The position numbers were made by a program, and so were the translations under genes. The notes under the pieces were generated by a model that was not told the origin of the DNA, did no database searches, and saw nothing but the letters and a program-made list of their open reading frames with translations. Below are positions 9,743 to 18,614 of a stretch of 64,000 nt of DNA, one piece after another (the first letter of the stretch is position 1; every line of letters begins with the position of its first letter). Source of the DNA: Corynebacterium sp. p3-SID1056 (GTDB lineage Bacteria > Actinomycetota > Actinomycetes > Mycobacteriales > Mycobacteriaceae); the NCBI RefSeq assembly GCF_025152525.1, contig NZ_JALXXL010000003.1, positions 124,001 through 188,000 on the forward strand. Reading direction: 5' to 3'.

Positions 9743-10411
9743 CTACTCCCCCGCAGGCTGGTGGGCCAGCATGAATTCGACGACCGCGTGGATTGCCGCG
9801 CGGTCGTCGCCGTAGATGTAGGCGCGAGCGAGCAGATCGTGGAACGCGGACTCGATCTCGCCGCTTGCTTCTGCGTCGTGCGGCACGACCAACACAGTGT
9901 CTTCGGGGAGTAAGGCGTTGGCCGCCAGGATCGCGGTGCGCTTGTTGCCGTCCTCGAAGGGCTGCGCCTTAGCCAAGCGAACGAAGAGTAACGTTGCCTG
10001 CACAAGCATTGAGTCGGGCTCAAAGGACTCAGTCTCGCTGTCCTCCACAAGCGCCCGCAGCTTTTCCATCGTGAGCGCCGGAGGCATGTGGTCGCCGTAG
10101 GCCGTGCGCACACCGATGCGCTGCTCTGCTCGGCGCAGTTGTCCCGGGTGCAGCGCCGCAGAGCGCGTCATCGCGGCATTGAGTGCGCACACAAGCTCGG
10201 CGGTCACTGGCTGCCGGTCGTGTTTCGCGCACAGCGTAATTCGTGCAGCGTCCTGGAGATCTTGGAGCAGCTGCAGGTCGGCCCGCGAGGTGATTCCGTC
10301 GGTGCTGCCGTTAGACAAGAACTCCTCAGTAGCAAGCCGTCTAGTACGGAGGTTGTCGAAAACTTTGCCCGCCGAATAGATGACCGGGGCAAACGCAACC
10401 ATCCGCATCAT
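9743..10411 (-). CDS. Fic/Doc-fold protein with altered catalytic motif
   Basis: 222 residues. The Fic signature is present as AKAQPFEDGNKRTA (about residues 152-165 from this start). The canonical motif is HPFx(D/E)GN(G/K)R; here the catalytic histidine position is a glutamine (codon CAG), while F, D, G, N, K and R remain. Fic proteins normally transfer AMP or another nucleotide group to target hydroxyls; with Gln in place of His normal catalysis is doubtful, so the protein may bind nucleotide without transferring it or act on another chemistry. The start at 10411 is chosen because TACACT lies 7 nt upstream (leaderless pattern); a longer frame reaches 10525 but overlaps the neighbouring promoter. 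No adjacent antitoxin-like partner is seen. It is divergent from the AddB-like gene. Confidence 0.7.
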   Translation of the reverse strand: MMRMVAFAPVIYSAGKVFDNLRTRRLATEEFLSNGSTDGITSRADLQLLQDLQDAARITLCAKHDRQPVTAELVCALNAAMTRSAALHPGQLRRAEQRIGVRTAYGDHMPPALTMEKLRALVEDSETESFEPDSMLVQATLLFVRLAKAQPFEDGNKRTAILAANALLPEDTVLVVPHDAEASGEIESAFHDLLARAYIYGDDRAAIHAVVEFMLAHQPAGE

Positions 10412-10418
10412 GGGCTGC

Positions 10419-10424
10419 AGTGTA
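10419..10424 (-). promoter_or_regulatory. -10 box of a probable leaderless Fic-gene mRNA
   Basis: On the minus strand TACACT is followed by GCAGCCC and then ATG at 10411, a 7-nt spacing. No ribosome-binding site is present. Confidence 0.4.
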
Positions 10425-10512
10425 GTGCTTGGGCGCTGCGTAGCGTCGGCAAGCAGGCACTTGTATGGACGCATACCCCGGCGGTTTCGACTCTCACCCA
10501 CCCCCGCCCCGA

Positions 10513-10518
10513 TAGGGT
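10513..10518 (+). promoter_or_regulatory. -10 box of a probable leaderless AddB-like mRNA
   Basis: TAGGGT lies 7 nt before the ATG at 10526, with no Shine-Dalgarno sequence between them. Confidence 0.4.
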
Positions 10519-10525
10519 TGGTCAC

Positions 10526-13357
10526 ATGACGCCCTCCCCCTACGCCACCGCGCTACTCTCTGCCGTCGACACCGCCCAAGCCGGCGACCCGCTCGCCCCG
10601 GTCACCGTGCTGTGCCCCACGCCCGCCTTCGACGACGTGGTCGCAACCATCGCCACCGGCGGGCCGCGGCTTGGGGTCGACGTGGTCACACTCGATATGC
10701 TGCTTGCCCGCGCCGCCCGCGACCAGGAGTCCCGCACGCTGCTGCAACGCAGCGACGTCGCCGCCTTCGTCGCCGGCGTGCTTGCCGAGGGTGCGACGCC
10801 AACGCCCTTCCATGAAGCGCAGCTACACACCTCCGCAGCCACGCACGAGGCGCTGACGGATGCCCTGTTCGCACTCCTCAACAGCCCCGCCGAATGGCGC
10901 ACGCAGCACGGCGGGGCAAAGCTGCCCGAGATCGTGGCGCAGCTCGCCGAGCGTGCCGACGCGCACTTTCACGACACCCACTTCACCTTCCCGGACGCAG
11001 TAGACGCGGCCGCCGCCTCCCACCGTGGGGCGCTTGTCACCGTGGGCGCGTGTGCCCACGACGCCCGCACCGAGTGGGCGCTCGCCCAGTTCCCGGATGC
11101 CACACCCGTGGAACTACCGGACCTGCGCGAGCACACCGAACGCATCTCGCTGATCTCCGAGCCGGACGAGGCGGCTTACGTCACCGGCCGCATCCTCGAC
11201 GCCGTCGCGGACGGCACTCCACTACACGCCATCGCGGTGGCCTACTGCGAGGACGCGGAGCTGCCCTTCCTCACCCACGCGCTCGATGAGGCGGGCGTCC
11301 CCTACCACGCGCCCGCGCGCGAAGTGTGGGCGCAGCACAACGTGTTTCGCGCGCTACGCGCTCTACTCACGCTGCGCCCCGAGGAGATGCACCGCCACCA
11401 GCTCGTGGAGCTGCTCTCCACCGGGGAGGTTAAAGACTCCCCCGGCCTACGCGCCTTTGACGCCGGTGCGCGCGACCGCCTCGGCACCGCGCTGACCGGC
11501 CGCGACTGGGACGCAGTCCTTGCCACGGCCGCGCGCCAGACCGAGGACGCTACCCCGGATCGGGAGCGTGTCCCCGAGCGCAGCATCACCGCCGCCCGCT
11601 GGGTTGTAGGCCTGCGCGAGGTGCTCACCCCACTCTGGGAAACGAAGAGCTGGGAGACATTCGCCGACGCGTTCCAAGACGTGGCAGGCGCAGTACTCTC
11701 CGACCAGTCCCAGCTGGCCTCCTTCCTCGACCCCCTGTGCGAGCAGCTCGCCGCCCAGCAGGGCACGCCAAATCGCGAGCGCGCACTCGAGATCGCCAGC
11801 ACCTTTGCCGCCCGCCCGGCGCGCGCCACCACCACGGGCGTGCTCACGGTCGGCCCGCTGGAAAGCCTGGACGGGCGCAACCTCCAGCTCGCCTTCATCA
11901 CCGGCACCACCGACGCGGCGCTTCCGGGCACGCTGCACCCAAGTGCGACGCTGACGCAGGCGCAGCAGCAGACCACCCCGGAGCAGTTTCTGGCCAGGAG
12001 GCGGGTCACGCTTGCGGCGGCGCTTGAGGCGTCGAGAAGCATTGTGCTCACGCGGGCCCGATCCGGCATTGCCGGCAGCGGGCTGACCGAGCCCTCGACC
12101 TGGCTCGACGGTGAGGAGGTGCCCATCAACGCGCTGCACCCGGCGCTCGCGAGCGGCGAGCGCACGCCCACCAGTCACGCGCAGCTTGCGCTGGCGAACG
12201 CGCTGGCAGGTACCCCGAGCGAGCGGGCGGCGCGCTACGCACAGATCATGCGGGCGCGACAAGCTGGCGAGGCCGGCGAGTTCACCGGTTTTATCGGCTC
12301 CGATGTTGGCCTGCGCACGCTGACAAAACCGATCTCCAGCTCCGCACTGGAGGGCTTTACTAGGTCTCCGCTGGCGTTTTTCATCGAGCGTGTCACCGGC
12401 AACTGGGTGCTGGCCGACGACGCGGCGGAGATGGAAGTCGCCGCCGCAGATACCGGCACCATCCTGCACGCCGTGTTCGAGCGCTGGACCAACGAAGTGT
12501 GGCTGGACAACCCCGCACGCCCCGCGCGCTACGCCGACCTGGACTGGGACGGTAAGGCCCGCGCCGCGCTCGAGCGCATCCTCAGCGAGGAGCTCGCCGC
12601 GCGCCGCACCGACCAGGTCAACCCGCTGGTGTGGGAAACTTTCGCCGAGCAGGCGCTTGTCGACGTGCGCACCTGGCTGAAGGCCGAACGAGGCGAAGCC
12701 GAGGACGGGTGGACCCCACTGGCGACCGAGTTCGCCTTCGGCAACACCGAGGACGAACCCGCCGCGTCGCTTCCGCTGCCCGAGCTCGGCGTGGAACTTC
12801 CTGTCAAGGGCTACGCCGACCGCGTGGACTACAAGGTAGAAGACGGTGCCGTCACCCTGCGCGTGACCGACTACAAGTCGGGCAAGGGCAAGACGACGGA
12901 TTCGTACGTGGGCCAAGAGACGCCGACCGGGCAGGTCAAAGACGGCGCACCGCACTACTACTTCCAGCTCGCCCTGTACGGCTACATCGTGCGCACCCTC
13001 GCCGCCACCGGAGATCCGACCGAGCTCTTCCCCGGCGGGCCCGGCGTGTGGCCCTGGGACATCGCCGGAGTGCAGGCGCGCTACTGGTTCTTCCGCGACC
13101 CGAAGGATTCGCACGTAAACATCACCGTCGACGACGGCGCGGTCGCGACGCTGCAAACAAACCTAGGCAACGTCTACCGACACATCCAGCGCGGCGCGTT
13201 CCCGCCGCACGCCATCCCGGAGCGCTGGGCGAGCGACGAACGCCTCCGCCTCGGCGTGTCCAACTACAACGCGCTGACCGCCATCCTCCCGCCGTTGGAC
13301 TTCGACCAGCCGCTGACCACTGAGTACACAGAACCCACCGAGCCCGCCGACGCTTAG
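10526..13357 (+). CDS. AddB-like subunit: PD-(D/E)XK nuclease with inactive helicase-type domain
   Basis: 943 residues from the ATG at 10526 (an in-frame extension to 10088 runs antisense through the Fic gene and is rejected). The N-terminal two thirds have UvrD/AddB-like organisation but the position of the Walker A loop reads VLCPTPAFDDVV, so no ATP-binding P-loop. The C-terminal nuclease shows ISSSALEGF, a histidine in GTILHAVFERW, then GYADRVD and DYKSGK (about residues 760-795), the RecB-family catalytic set. AddB proteins usually hold an iron-sulfur cluster through four cysteines; the first such position here reads RSPLAFF with Ser and no C-terminal cysteine cluster is visible. It would pair with the AddA-like helicase encoded 21 bp downstream for DNA-end resection in recombination repair. 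Confidence 0.82.
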   Translation: MTPSPYATALLSAVDTAQAGDPLAPVTVLCPTPAFDDVVATIATGGPRLGVDVVTLDMLLARAARDQESRTLLQRSDVAAFVAGVLAEGATPTPFHEAQLHTSAATHEALTDALFALLNSPAEWRTQHGGAKLPEIVAQLAERADAHFHDTHFTFPDAVDAAAASHRGALVTVGACAHDARTEWALAQFPDATPVELPDLREHTERISLISEPDEAAYVTGRILDAVADGTPLHAIAVAYCEDAELPFLTHALDEAGVPYHAPAREVWAQHNVFRALRALLTLRPEEMHRHQLVELLSTGEVKDSPGLRAFDAGARDRLGTALTGRDWDAVLATAARQTEDATPDRERVPERSITAARWVVGLREVLTPLWETKSWETFADAFQDVAGAVLSDQSQLASFLDPLCEQLAAQQGTPNRERALEIASTFAARPARATTTGVLTVGPLESLDGRNLQLAFITGTTDAALPGTLHPSATLTQAQQQTTPEQFLARRRVTLAAALEASRSIVLTRARSGIAGSGLTEPSTWLDGEEVPINALHPALASGERTPTSHAQLALANALAGTPSERAARYAQIMRARQAGEAGEFTGFIGSDVGLRTLTKPISSSALEGFTRSPLAFFIERVTGNWVLADDAAEMEVAAADTGTILHAVFERWTNEVWLDNPARPARYADLDWDGKARAALERILSEELAARRTDQVNPLVWETFAEQALVDVRTWLKAERGEAEDGWTPLATEFAFGNTEDEPAASLPLPELGVELPVKGYADRVDYKVEDGAVTLRVTDYKSGKGKTTDSYVGQETPTGQVKDGAPHYYFQLALYGYIVRTLAATGDPTELFPGGPGVWPWDIAGVQARYWFFRDPKDSHVNITVDDGAVATLQTNLGNVYRHIQRGAFPPHAIPERWASDERLRLGVSNYNALTAILPPLDFDQPLTTEYTEPTEPADA

Positions 13358-13378
13358 CCCGCGAGAGGAACACCGAAA

Positions 13379-16300
13379 ATGACTACCGCACAGTTCGCCG
13401 ACCGCCTCGCCGAGGACGAAGCCAACCGCGAATTCATCCAGAACCAGGTCGGCCTTTCCTGCTTCGTCGAGGCAGGCGCCGGCTCCGGCAAAACCGTCAT
13501 GCTCATCCAGCGCCTACTCACGCTCATCATCGAGCACGGCGTGCGCATCGACGAGATCGCCGCCATCACTTTCAACGAGGCCGCCGCCGCGGAGCTCACC
13601 GCCCGTTTGCGCCGCGCACTCATCCAAGTCTGCGACACTGGCGAGTACACGCTCGGCAACGGAGCGCCCCGCACCTTCCCCGACGCCGCGCTGGCGAAAA
13701 CCCGCGCCACCCAAGCGCTCGAGGGGCTGCCCGGCGCGGCGCTCGGCACGCTGCACTCCTTCTGTCTGCGCGTGCTCAAGCAGTACCCGCTCGAGGCGGG
13801 CCTTCCGCCCAAGGTCGACGGCGTCGACGACCTCGCCGCCTACTTCTCCCCCGCCCAGCACAGCGAGGCGATCATTGAGACCATCACCGCGCTGTTCGAG
13901 GGCAACGAGGAAGCCGCAGCAGCTATCGACGCCCTGCCGACGGACATCACCGCAGCCGAATTCCTTGCCCAACTGCAGTTCCTCCTAGGCGAGGGCGTGA
14001 CCTTCCAGCACATACAGGAACTGGCTGAGTGGATGGATGCGCACTGGGGCGAGCTCGACGCCACCATCGCCGCGCCCGCCTTCGAGGCCCCGTCGGAAGA
14101 CGAGCTCCGCGCCAGCCTGCACAAAGAGCTGCGCCTGATTCGCGACCGCGCCCACACCTCTGGCGTTTCCGACAAGCTCCTCGCGTTCTTCGACGATCGG
14201 CTGGCCGAGCTCGACGCGGCCAGCTCCCTCGCCGAGCTCAAGCTCGGCAAACCGGGCAACACCGGCGGCAGCAAGCCGGAAGCCAAGCAGGCCAAGGATG
14301 AGTACAAGGCCTTCCTCGCGCAACTCGAGGCGTTTGGGCTCTACGCCGGGTACGCGGCGACGTCGACAATCGCCCCCGTGCTCGCAGCGCTTGTGCGCGA
14401 AGCCGCCGACGCCCGCTGCCGCACCGGTGTGCTCGAGTTCCACGACATGATCTACCTGACGCAAAAACTCGTAGACAACGACGAGGTGCGCGCGAAGCTG
14501 CACGAGCAGTACCGCGTCATCTTCGTCGACGAGTTCCAGGACACCGACCCTGCGCAGCTCGACATCGTCACCGCGATCGCCCGCGGCCCACACGATACCC
14601 CGCAGCCCGGCCGCCTGTTCATGGTCGGCGACCCGAAGCAGTCGATCTACAAGTTCCGCAACGCCGACATCGACACCTACGTCGCCGCTCGCACCAGCGC
14701 CGCCGCCCGCGACGCCGACCACGGCGTCAAGCAGCTCTCGCGCAACTTCCGCTCCTCGCAAGCCGTCGTCGCCGCCGTCAACGAGCTCTACGGGCAGCTT
14801 TTCGACGCCCACGCGGCCTCCACCAACGGCCCCGCCCAAGCCCACTACGTGCCCATGCTCCCCCAGGACGCAACCGACGGCCGCGAGGGTGCGTTCATCG
14901 TCCTGCAGGATCCGGACGCGCAGGACCTCACACCCGCCGAGCTGCGCGAGCGCGAGGCCGCGGACGTCGTCGCGCTCATCCGTGCGGCGGTTGCAGGGGT
15001 GGATCCCCGCTTCGTCCACCACAGCGGCGCTCATGCTGGCGCGCCCATGCGCTACTCCGACATCGCCATCGTCGTACCCACGCACAACGATGCGCTGCGC
15101 CTGATGCAGGTGCTTGATAGCGCCGCCATCCCCTGGGTCTCCGAAGGCTCCGGGGCGCTGTTTGCCACCCCGGAACTCAACGACCTGTTCACCGTGCTGC
15201 GCGCAATCGCCGACCCGGCCGACGACTTCACCCGGGTTGCCGCCCTGCGCACCGCGCTAGTGGCGTGCTCGGACGCGGAGATCGCGCGCTGGGCGCAGCA
15301 GGATCCGACCGCAACGCGCGTTGTGGAGGCCGAGGCACAACTGCGACGACTAGCCGGGGAGGCGCTGCGCGTCGACGCGGCAAGCATGGTGCGCAGCGTC
15401 GTTTCCGAATTCGGGCTCGCGGAGGCCTACGCCGCCAGCGGCCACCCAGACCACCTCCCGCGCGTGGAGACGCTGCTCGCGCTGGCCGACCGCTTCTCCG
15501 CTGCCACCGGGCTGGGCCTGCGCGAATTTGTCCGCTGGTCCGACGCCCAAGCTGAGACCAACCAGGGTGTGACCGAGCCGCTCCTCGACACCGGCACCGA
15601 CGCTGTCCGCTTCATGACGATCCACAAGTCCAAGGGCCGCGAGTTCCCCATGGTCATCGCCGCCGGCATGTCCGGGCACACCACGGGCAGCCGCGCCGTC
15701 CGGGCTTTCTCCCGCGAAAACCGCACCGCGCAGTTCAAACTCAAGGACGCCCAGACCCCCGACTACCTTTTGGCCAAGGCCTTCGACGACGAAGCCGACG
15801 CCAACGAACTGACCCGCCTGCTCTATGTCGCCATGACGCGCGCCAAGTCCGTCCTGGCCATCCCGCTGCAGCTGAAGAAGAATAATCCCCGGAAGAAGGG
15901 CGGGCCGCGCGACTACGCCAAGGCGCAGCGTGGCGCGAAGCTCGCCGCGGTTATCGACGACTCCACCCAGTACGCCCCCATCACCCGCGAGGAGCTGCCC
16001 GGCTTCGACGCCACCGCCGCACCCGCAGCCCCAAACGCCACCCCCGGCGCACCTGCCGCCGAACGATTCAGCACCAACGCGGCAGCACTCGCTGAGGCAA
16101 CCGGTATCACCCAGCGCATGGGGGTGACCGCCATCGCGCACGCCGCCGATCAAACCGACGACACCCCACGGCACACGCGCCTGACCGGCACCCGCCTGCG
16201 CGCATCCCTCAACGAGCAGGTGGCACGCGCAGGCTACCCGGCGCGCCAGATCACTACCGGGCTGTTCCGCGATAACGCGGGAACCGAATTCGGCTCCGCC

Positions 16301-16738
16301 GTCCACGACGTGATGGAGCATCTGCCCGCAGGCGGCGAACTCGAGCAGATCGCGGCCACCGTCACCTCGCTCTACGAACTGCCGGACGGGGCGGCGAAGG
16401 AGGTGGCGCGCGTCGCTGACTGCTTCGCGCAGTCCGCCCCGTACACGCGCAGTCTTGAAACGGAGTCGCACCGGGAGGTCCCCGTCATCGGCACTGTCGG
16501 CGGCACCGCGGTCAACGGCTACATCGACCTGCTGTACAAGGACGGCGACAGCTGGGTCATCGCTGACTGGAAGACCGACGTCACCGCTACGCCGCAGACG
16601 GTGACCAGCTACTTTCTGCAGCTCGACATCTACGCCACGTTCCTCGAGGAGGCGCTTGGGCGAAAGGTGATCCGCCTCGAGCTCATCTTCGCGAGCGCAG
16701 AGGGACCGCAAGTCGTGGTGCACGAGCGGGACGCGTAG
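13379..16738 (+). CDS. AddA-like UvrD-family helicase-nuclease
   Basis: 1,119 residues, close to the usual AddA length. All SF1A helicase motifs are visible: P-loop AGAGSGKT (about 31-38), ITFNEAAAAELTARLR (Ia), VDEFQDTDPAQ (II), VGDPKQSIYKFRNAD (III), LSRNFRSSQAVV (IV), MTIHKSKGREFP (V) and YVAMTRAK (VI). The C-terminal RecB nuclease domain has GSAVHDVMEH, NGYIDLLYKDGD and ADWKTD (about 1040-1080). The protein should unwind and degrade DNA ends as the motor subunit of a heterodimer with the gene 21 bp upstream; its start is supported by GAGAGGA. Corynebacteria are generally expected to encode AdnAB, so this would be an additional or alternative end-processing machine. Family assignment is firm; subfamily naming (AddAB against AdnAB or an orphan pair) is inferred. 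Confidence 0.88.
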   Translation: MTTAQFADRLAEDEANREFIQNQVGLSCFVEAGAGSGKTVMLIQRLLTLIIEHGVRIDEIAAITFNEAAAAELTARLRRALIQVCDTGEYTLGNGAPRTFPDAALAKTRATQALEGLPGAALGTLHSFCLRVLKQYPLEAGLPPKVDGVDDLAAYFSPAQHSEAIIETITALFEGNEEAAAAIDALPTDITAAEFLAQLQFLLGEGVTFQHIQELAEWMDAHWGELDATIAAPAFEAPSEDELRASLHKELRLIRDRAHTSGVSDKLLAFFDDRLAELDAASSLAELKLGKPGNTGGSKPEAKQAKDEYKAFLAQLEAFGLYAGYAATSTIAPVLAALVREAADARCRTGVLEFHDMIYLTQKLVDNDEVRAKLHEQYRVIFVDEFQDTDPAQLDIVTAIARGPHDTPQPGRLFMVGDPKQSIYKFRNADIDTYVAARTSAAARDADHGVKQLSRNFRSSQAVVAAVNELYGQLFDAHAASTNGPAQAHYVPMLPQDATDGREGAFIVLQDPDAQDLTPAELREREAADVVALIRAAVAGVDPRFVHHSGAHAGAPMRYSDIAIVVPTHNDALRLMQVLDSAAIPWVSEGSGALFATPELNDLFTVLRAIADPADDFTRVAALRTALVACSDAEIARWAQQDPTATRVVEAEAQLRRLAGEALRVDAASMVRSVVSEFGLAEAYAASGHPDHLPRVETLLALADRFSAATGLGLREFVRWSDAQAETNQGVTEPLLDTGTDAVRFMTIHKSKGREFPMVIAAGMSGHTTGSRAVRAFSRENRTAQFKLKDAQTPDYLLAKAFDDEADANELTRLLYVAMTRAKSVLAIPLQLKKNNPRKKGGPRDYAKAQRGAKLAAVIDDSTQYAPITREELPGFDATAAPAAPNATPGAPAAERFSTNAAALAEATGITQRMGVTAIAHAADQTDDTPRHTRLTGTRLRASLNEQVARAGYPARQITTGLFRDNAGTEFGSAVHDVMEHLPAGGELEQIAATVTSLYELPDGAAKEVARVADCFAQSAPYTRSLETESHREVPVIGTVGGTAVNGYIDLLYKDGDSWVIADWKTDVTATPQTVTSYFLQLDIYATFLEEALGRKVIRLELIFASAEGPQVVVHERDA

Positions 16739-16794
16739 CAACGCCCCCGAAACACCCGTGCCCGATCGGACGATAGGGTCTGTGGTTTCATCTT

Positions 16795-16806
16795 TGTTGC
16801 ACAACA
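16795..16806 (+). promoter_or_regulatory. Inverted repeat in the -35 region of accD
   Basis: TGTTGCACAACA has two 5-bp inverted arms (TGTTG/CAACA) around CA. It lies 10 nt upstream of the accD -10 box TAGACT, which covers the -35 zone, so it is a candidate operator. A fatty-acid regulator such as FasR is one possibility, but the match to its site was not checked. Confidence 0.35.
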
Positions 16807-16816
16807 GATAGGGGCA

Positions 16817-16822
16817 TAGACT
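16817..16822 (+). promoter_or_regulatory. -10 box of a probable leaderless accD mRNA
   Basis: TAGACT is followed by GAAGGCTT and the ATG at 16831, an 8-nt spacing. The transcript probably begins at or beside the start codon. Confidence 0.45.
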
Positions 16823-16830
16823 GAAGGCTT

Positions 16831-18345
16831 ATGGGCGAGAAGACTGCAAAACCCGATTTGAAGACCACTGCGGGCCGCATCCAGGATCTGCGGAACCGTC
16901 TCGACGAGGCGCGCACCCCTGCCGCCGAGCGCACGGAGGCGCCGACCGAAGGCACGATGACCGCCCGCGCGCGGGTGGAAGCGCTCCTCGACGACGGCTC
17001 CTTCGTTGAGACCGACGCACTGGCGCGCCACCGCGTCGAGGCCTACAAAATGGACCGCACCAAGCCCGCCACCGATGGCGTCATCACAGGCTATGGGCTT
17101 ATCGACGGCCGCCGGGTCTGCATCTTCAGCCAAGACCCCGAGATCTTCGACGGTGCCGTAGGCGAGGTCTACGCCGAGAAGATGCTCAAGCTGTATGAGC
17201 TGGCCACCAAGACCGGTGTGCCGATCGTGGGCATCTACGACTCGGCGGGCCCGCGCTGGCAGGAGGGCATCGTCACCGCGCACATGCAGGCGAAATTGCT
17301 GCGCGCCGCGACCCAGGCCTCCGGGCTGGTGCCGCAGATCGCGCTGATCGCCGGCGACGTAGCAACCCTTGCGGCGACCACAGTGCCGCTTGCCGACGTC
17401 ACCGTGATGGTCGAGGGCGCGAGCCTGCACCTGGCGGACACCGACATCGTCGGCGAGGTCTCCGGCACCCCGACCACGGCCGAAGCGCTCGGTGGCGTGG
17501 GCGTCCACGCGACCGAGACCGGCCTGGCCCAGGTCGCCGCAGCCGATATGGCGGGCGCGCTCGACGCGGTCCAGCGCATCGTGGGCTACCTGCCGCTGAA
17601 CAACCAGGCGGCCTCCCCGCTCGGCACGGACGCCGCCACCTCCGAGACGGACCTCGACGCGATCATCCCGGACGACGACGCGCAGCCCTACGAGGTCGCC
17701 GACATCATCGCCGCGGTCACCGACGGCGACTTCTTCGAGCTCGGTGCCGCCCACGCCAGCAACGTGCTCACCGGCTTTGCGCACGTCAACGGCCGTGCCG
17801 TCGGTATTGTCGCAACGCAGCCGAGCGTGCTCGCCGGCTGCCTGACCGCGGCGGGCGCGCGCAAGGCCGCCCGTTTCATCCGCACCTGCGACGCCTTCAA
17901 CCTGCCCATCGTGCAGTTCGTGGACTCCCCCGGCTTCGTGCCCTCCGAGGACGAGGAGCGCGCCGGTGCCTCTTCCGGCGCCGCCGCCCTCGCCTACGCG
18001 TTCGCCGAGGCCCAGGTCGGCACCATCACCGTGATCACCCGCAAGGCGCTCGGCACCGCCTACACCGTGCTCGGCTCCAAGGGCCTGGGCGCTGACCTGG
18101 TGTTCGCGTGGCCGACCGCGCAGATCGCGCTTGCCGACGCCCCCACCGCCGCCTCCCACCTCGACGTCGACGCCGAGGCCTACGCCGCGGAAAACATCAA
18201 CCCGTATGTGGCGACGGAGCGCGGCCTGGTCGACGCGGTCATCCCACCCTCGGCAACCCGCCACCACGTCCTCGAAGGCCTACGCCTGTTGGAGCGCAAG
18301 GTGGCCTACCCGGCGCAGAAGAAGCACGGCAACATTCCGCTGTAG
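16831..18345 (+). CDS. accD: Divergent acyl-CoA carboxylase carboxyltransferase beta subunit (AccD/DtsR2-like)
   Basis: 504 residues, shorter than the roughly 540 typical of corynebacterial AccD/DtsR proteins. The family is clear from TTAGRIQDLRNRLDEA, DGSFVETDALARHR, VCIFSQD, GEVYAEKM, ARFIRTCDAFNLPIV and GADLVFAWPTAQIA. However, the first oxyanion-hole loop, usually a GACAGG motif, reads AGDVATLA (about residues 174-181), the second, usually KAYGGAY, reads KALGTAY, and the segment after AWPTAQIA that normally reads MGASGAVGFIYRKEL is replaced by a short unrelated stretch. Loss of these glycines should weaken or abolish normal carboxyl transfer. It precedes accE and lies in a carboxylase cluster with accBC, which supports a structural or altered-substrate role in that complex. 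The start is supported by a TAGACT box 8 nt upstream. Confidence 0.82.
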   Translation: MGEKTAKPDLKTTAGRIQDLRNRLDEARTPAAERTEAPTEGTMTARARVEALLDDGSFVETDALARHRVEAYKMDRTKPATDGVITGYGLIDGRRVCIFSQDPEIFDGAVGEVYAEKMLKLYELATKTGVPIVGIYDSAGPRWQEGIVTAHMQAKLLRAATQASGLVPQIALIAGDVATLAATTVPLADVTVMVEGASLHLADTDIVGEVSGTPTTAEALGGVGVHATETGLAQVAAADMAGALDAVQRIVGYLPLNNQAASPLGTDAATSETDLDAIIPDDDAQPYEVADIIAAVTDGDFFELGAAHASNVLTGFAHVNGRAVGIVATQPSVLAGCLTAAGARKAARFIRTCDAFNLPIVQFVDSPGFVPSEDEERAGASSGAAALAYAFAEAQVGTITVITRKALGTAYTVLGSKGLGADLVFAWPTAQIALADAPTAASHLDVDAEAYAAENINPYVATERGLVDAVIPPSATRHHVLEGLRLLERKVAYPAQKKHGNIPL

Positions 18346-18360
18346 CCGCTACACTTTTGC

Positions 18361-18366
18361 TACACT
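18361..18366 (+). promoter_or_regulatory. Candidate -10 upstream of accE
   Basis: TACACT, preceded by TGC (extended -10 type), lies 27 nt before the accE ATG. The octamer GCTACACT occurs twice in tandem (about 18348-18366). It could give accE-maf a promoter of its own. Confidence 0.3.
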
Positions 18367-18393
18367 AACTACTTTCTCGCCGGAAGGAGCACC

Positions 18394-18609
18394 ATGACCG
18401 CACCAACTGCCACGCTATTCACCGTCACCAAGGGCAACCCCACCGAGGAGGAACTCGCGGCCCTCACCTCGGTCCTCGCCGACATGCAGGCCGCCGCCAA
18501 GGCGAAGCAGCAGCCCGCGGACCGCAACCGCTGGGGCGCGCCCACCCTGCCGCAACACCAGCACGTGGTGTTTAACCCGCACGCCTTCGCCAACGTCACC
18601 TACTTCTAA
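18394..18609 (+). CDS. accE: Acyl-CoA carboxylase epsilon subunit
   Basis: 71 residues with the typical arrangement of the actinobacterial AccE family: a short beta start (LFTVTKGNPTEEELAALTSV), a helix (LADMQAAAKAKQ) and a tail NRWGAPTLPQH. AccE is a small protein that binds and stimulates the AccBC-AccD acyl-CoA carboxylase making malonyl- or methylmalonyl-CoA. The start is supported by AAGGAG 5 nt upstream. It lies 48 bp after accD and 5 bp before maf, matching the conserved corynebacterial accD-accE-maf order. Confidence 0.9.
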   Translation: MTAPTATLFTVTKGNPTEEELAALTSVLADMQAAAKAKQQPADRNRWGAPTLPQHQHVVFNPHAFANVTYF

Positions 18610-18614
18610 GACCG

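Noticed and set aside
10088..10525. N-terminal extension of the AddB-like protein
   Set aside because: It runs antisense through the Fic gene; the ATG at 10526 has a leaderless -10 box and gives the normal start of the domain.
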